Below, one piece after another: positions 6,721 through 7,684 of a stretch of 7,684 nucleotides of DNA; position 1 is the first letter of the stretch; every line of letters starts with the position of its first letter. The stretch covers positions 1 through 7,684 of the forward strand of contig CAZRSF010000126.1 in NCBI GenBank assembly GCA_964602655.1, in the 5' to 3' direction. The notes beneath the pieces are model-generated. The model saw only the letters and a program-made list of their open reading frames with translations. It made no database searches and had not been told where the DNA came from. Made by a program: the position numbers and the translations under genes. This DNA is from Moduliflexus sp964602655 (lineage in GTDB: Bacteria; Moduliflexota; Moduliflexia; Moduliflexales; Moduliflexaceae).

Positions 6721-6813
6721 GGGATTGTTGACCAACTGAAATTCCCGAATGATCCAGACAATCCGGATGATGTGGTCGGAGTGGGCGAGACGCTCACGCT
6801 AACGAAGCAAGGC
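6721..6813 (+). repeat. Near-identical 93-bp direct repeat, copy 2
   Basis: Partner of 5492-5584, offset by 1229 bases, in the truncated caspase-like copy and in the same reading phase. 91 of 93 bases agree by my alignment, including nearly all synonymous positions. Confidence 0.9.
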
Positions 6814-7145
6814 AGTACGCCCGCGCCGGATTTGTGGTATCATTACGAGGCGAATGTCAATACGCTTCAGAAACACCTGCTGGTTCAATCTGGATCGACA
6901 GATGTTCCTCCGCTGAAGTATCGATCATTATGTCTCCATCTCTGTAGTTCTGGCAGGCACTTTTTGGAGTCATTTCAGCATGGGATTGTCTTCTATAACA
7001 CAGATGAAGCCGACTCCCAAACCCTTCCACTTGTATTTATACAGGGAATCGTCGCCGGGAAAAGTTGGTCTCAAATTGGAAGTGATGTGTTTGCAATTGA
7101 ACAACTCATGAACTATTGGAGTTTCTGATGAAGAGGAGAAAAACA

Positions 7146-7634
7146 ATGAAACAATATAGAATATGGTGTCTGACTATCCTTGTCATGCTTACGTGTTCAG
7201 TTCAAGGAAGGGTGGAAGATATCTCTTCTACAAGTAGAATATTGAAGGACTTGCGTCACTTGAATTTCTCTGAGCAAAAAATCGAAGAATTTTTCGAATC
7301 CGCTGAATTTTTGAATGATACACAGGTCGTCAGCAATTTATTGGACTATCTTCAACAGGTTGATACGGTTGATGAAATGTATCTCGTGCGTATGGTTCTC
7401 AGGCGCATGACCTGTCAACCGGAACGTGTTATCCTTGAACGAATCCATGCAGAAAAGACTCCTCAACAAAAAGCGAAACTGATAATGATATTAATGGATT
7501 TTTATGGGGAAGACGTTTTGCTTGTTTTAGTCGAGCAATTAGATGACACGCGACAGATTGCCTGTGAACATTGCGGAACTCGTCGTATTTGTGATACCGC
7601 ATATATGACACTCATTTTTCAATTAGAACAATAG
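7146..7634 (+). CDS. Small secreted HEAT-like helical protein, second copy with shorter C-terminus
   Basis: This is a 162-residue exported protein. The signal peptide is MKQYRIWCLTILVMLTCSVQG, with likely cleavage after VQG (21). I chose ATG 7146 because AGGAG (7134-7138) lies seven bases upstream and the result matches the paralogue. ATG 7128, which overlaps the previous stop codon and has GGAG six bases ahead, is a real alternative that adds MKRRKT. The body matches the protein at 5923-6641: FLNDTQVVSNLLDYL, VLRRMTCQPERVILERI, VEQLDDTRQIAC, then CEHCGTRRIC-DTAY with the same C-x2-C-x5-C spacing. It stops just after that motif (FQLEQ), so the last 75 or so residues of the first copy, including the Trp-containing helix, are missing. 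The Cys pattern could bind metal or form disulphides. Function is unknown. No promoter is evident between the upstream terminator and this gene. Confidence 0.75.
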   Translation: MKQYRIWCLTILVMLTCSVQGRVEDISSTSRILKDLRHLNFSEQKIEEFFESAEFLNDTQVVSNLLDYLQQVDTVDEMYLVRMVLRRMTCQPERVILERIHAEKTPQQKAKLIMILMDFYGEDVLLVLVEQLDDTRQIACEHCGTRRICDTAYMTLIFQLEQ

Positions 7635-7684
7635 ACATCTTTCCTGAATAAACTTTTTACTTATCATGATGAAGAAAAAATGCT

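Larger units (their letters stand above)
6595..7128 (+). pseudogene. 5'-truncated duplicate of the caspase-like C-terminal region
   Basis: This open frame carries a second copy of the last 150 or so residues of the 686-residue protein. Homology starts near 6680 (EIPETVEN) and continues through FPNDPDNPDD, the Cys motif LCLHLCSSGRHFLESF and FIQGIVAGKSWSQI, to a similar last residue (Phe before TGA). The signal peptide, PKD and Ig-like parts and the His motif are missing. The first in-frame ATG (6595) lies inside the preceding gene, ahead of its terminator hairpin, and there is no convincing ribosome-binding site. I call it a fragment left by deletion or partial duplication, although the frame itself is undamaged. 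If translated, it would be a cytoplasmic polypeptide with the putative catalytic Cys but no His. It ends beside the second helical gene, in the same order as the first pair. Confidence 0.7.

Noticed and set aside
7666..7684. ATGATGAAGAAAAAATGC at the right edge as the start of another exported protein
   Set aside because: The MMKKKC start resembles a signal peptide, but there is no Shine-Dalgarno upstream and only six codons are visible, so it cannot be supported.

Overview
The window looks like chromosomal DNA from an uncultivated environmental bacterium with a large, signalling-rich and surface-protein-rich genome. The evidence is the four-part REC / cyclic-nucleotide / MinD-like / patatin protein, secreted PKD and cadherin-like proteins, an acidic DDDGDG-type linker, and several dispersed intergenic repeat families. 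The lineage cannot be fixed from sequence alone. The repeats and protein styles recall Planctomycetes- or Candidatus Modulibacteria-like genomes, but that is a weak impression.

Layout. Positions 73-2565 (minus strand) encode one 830-residue cytoplasmic protein: response-regulator receiver, cyclic-nucleotide-binding domain, degenerate MinD/ParA-like region and patatin-like phospholipase, a bacterial relative of neuropathy target esterase. It is bracketed by a 15-bp inverted repeat (19-33 and 2848-2862), each copy with a G/C homopolymer on the gene side. Positions 2566-3088 hold no intact gene: they contain its probable promoter, three repeat elements, and the remnant of a secreted-protein gene joined to the next frame by what looks like a single-base deletion.

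Positions 3089-7634 (plus strand) form a tightly spaced set of exported-protein genes. First is a cadherin-like-domain protein with a probably broken 5' end. Eight bases of strong Shine-Dalgarno context link it to a 686-residue secreted protein: PKD, B-repeat-like, Ca-loop/Ig-like, then a C-terminal region with His and Cys motifs resembling caspase-like (clan CD) peptidases. Next is a small secreted helical, HEAT-like protein, frameshifted at a C7 tract, with an intrinsic terminator overlapping its stop codon. After the terminator the last two genes recur: a 5'-truncated copy of the caspase-like C-terminus (to 7128), then a second, intact but shorter helical paralogue (7146-7634).

The most notable pattern is this two-gene module [caspase-like secreted protein + small secreted Cys-motif helical protein] present twice, each copy damaged in a different gene. 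Inside the diverged duplicates is a 93-bp tract with only two mismatches (5492-5584 versus 6721-6813), although its flanks are only about 60-70% identical, which suggests gene conversion or a DNA-level constraint. The conserved pairing suggests the two products work together outside the cytoplasm, for example as protease and partner or inhibitor. That role is inference.
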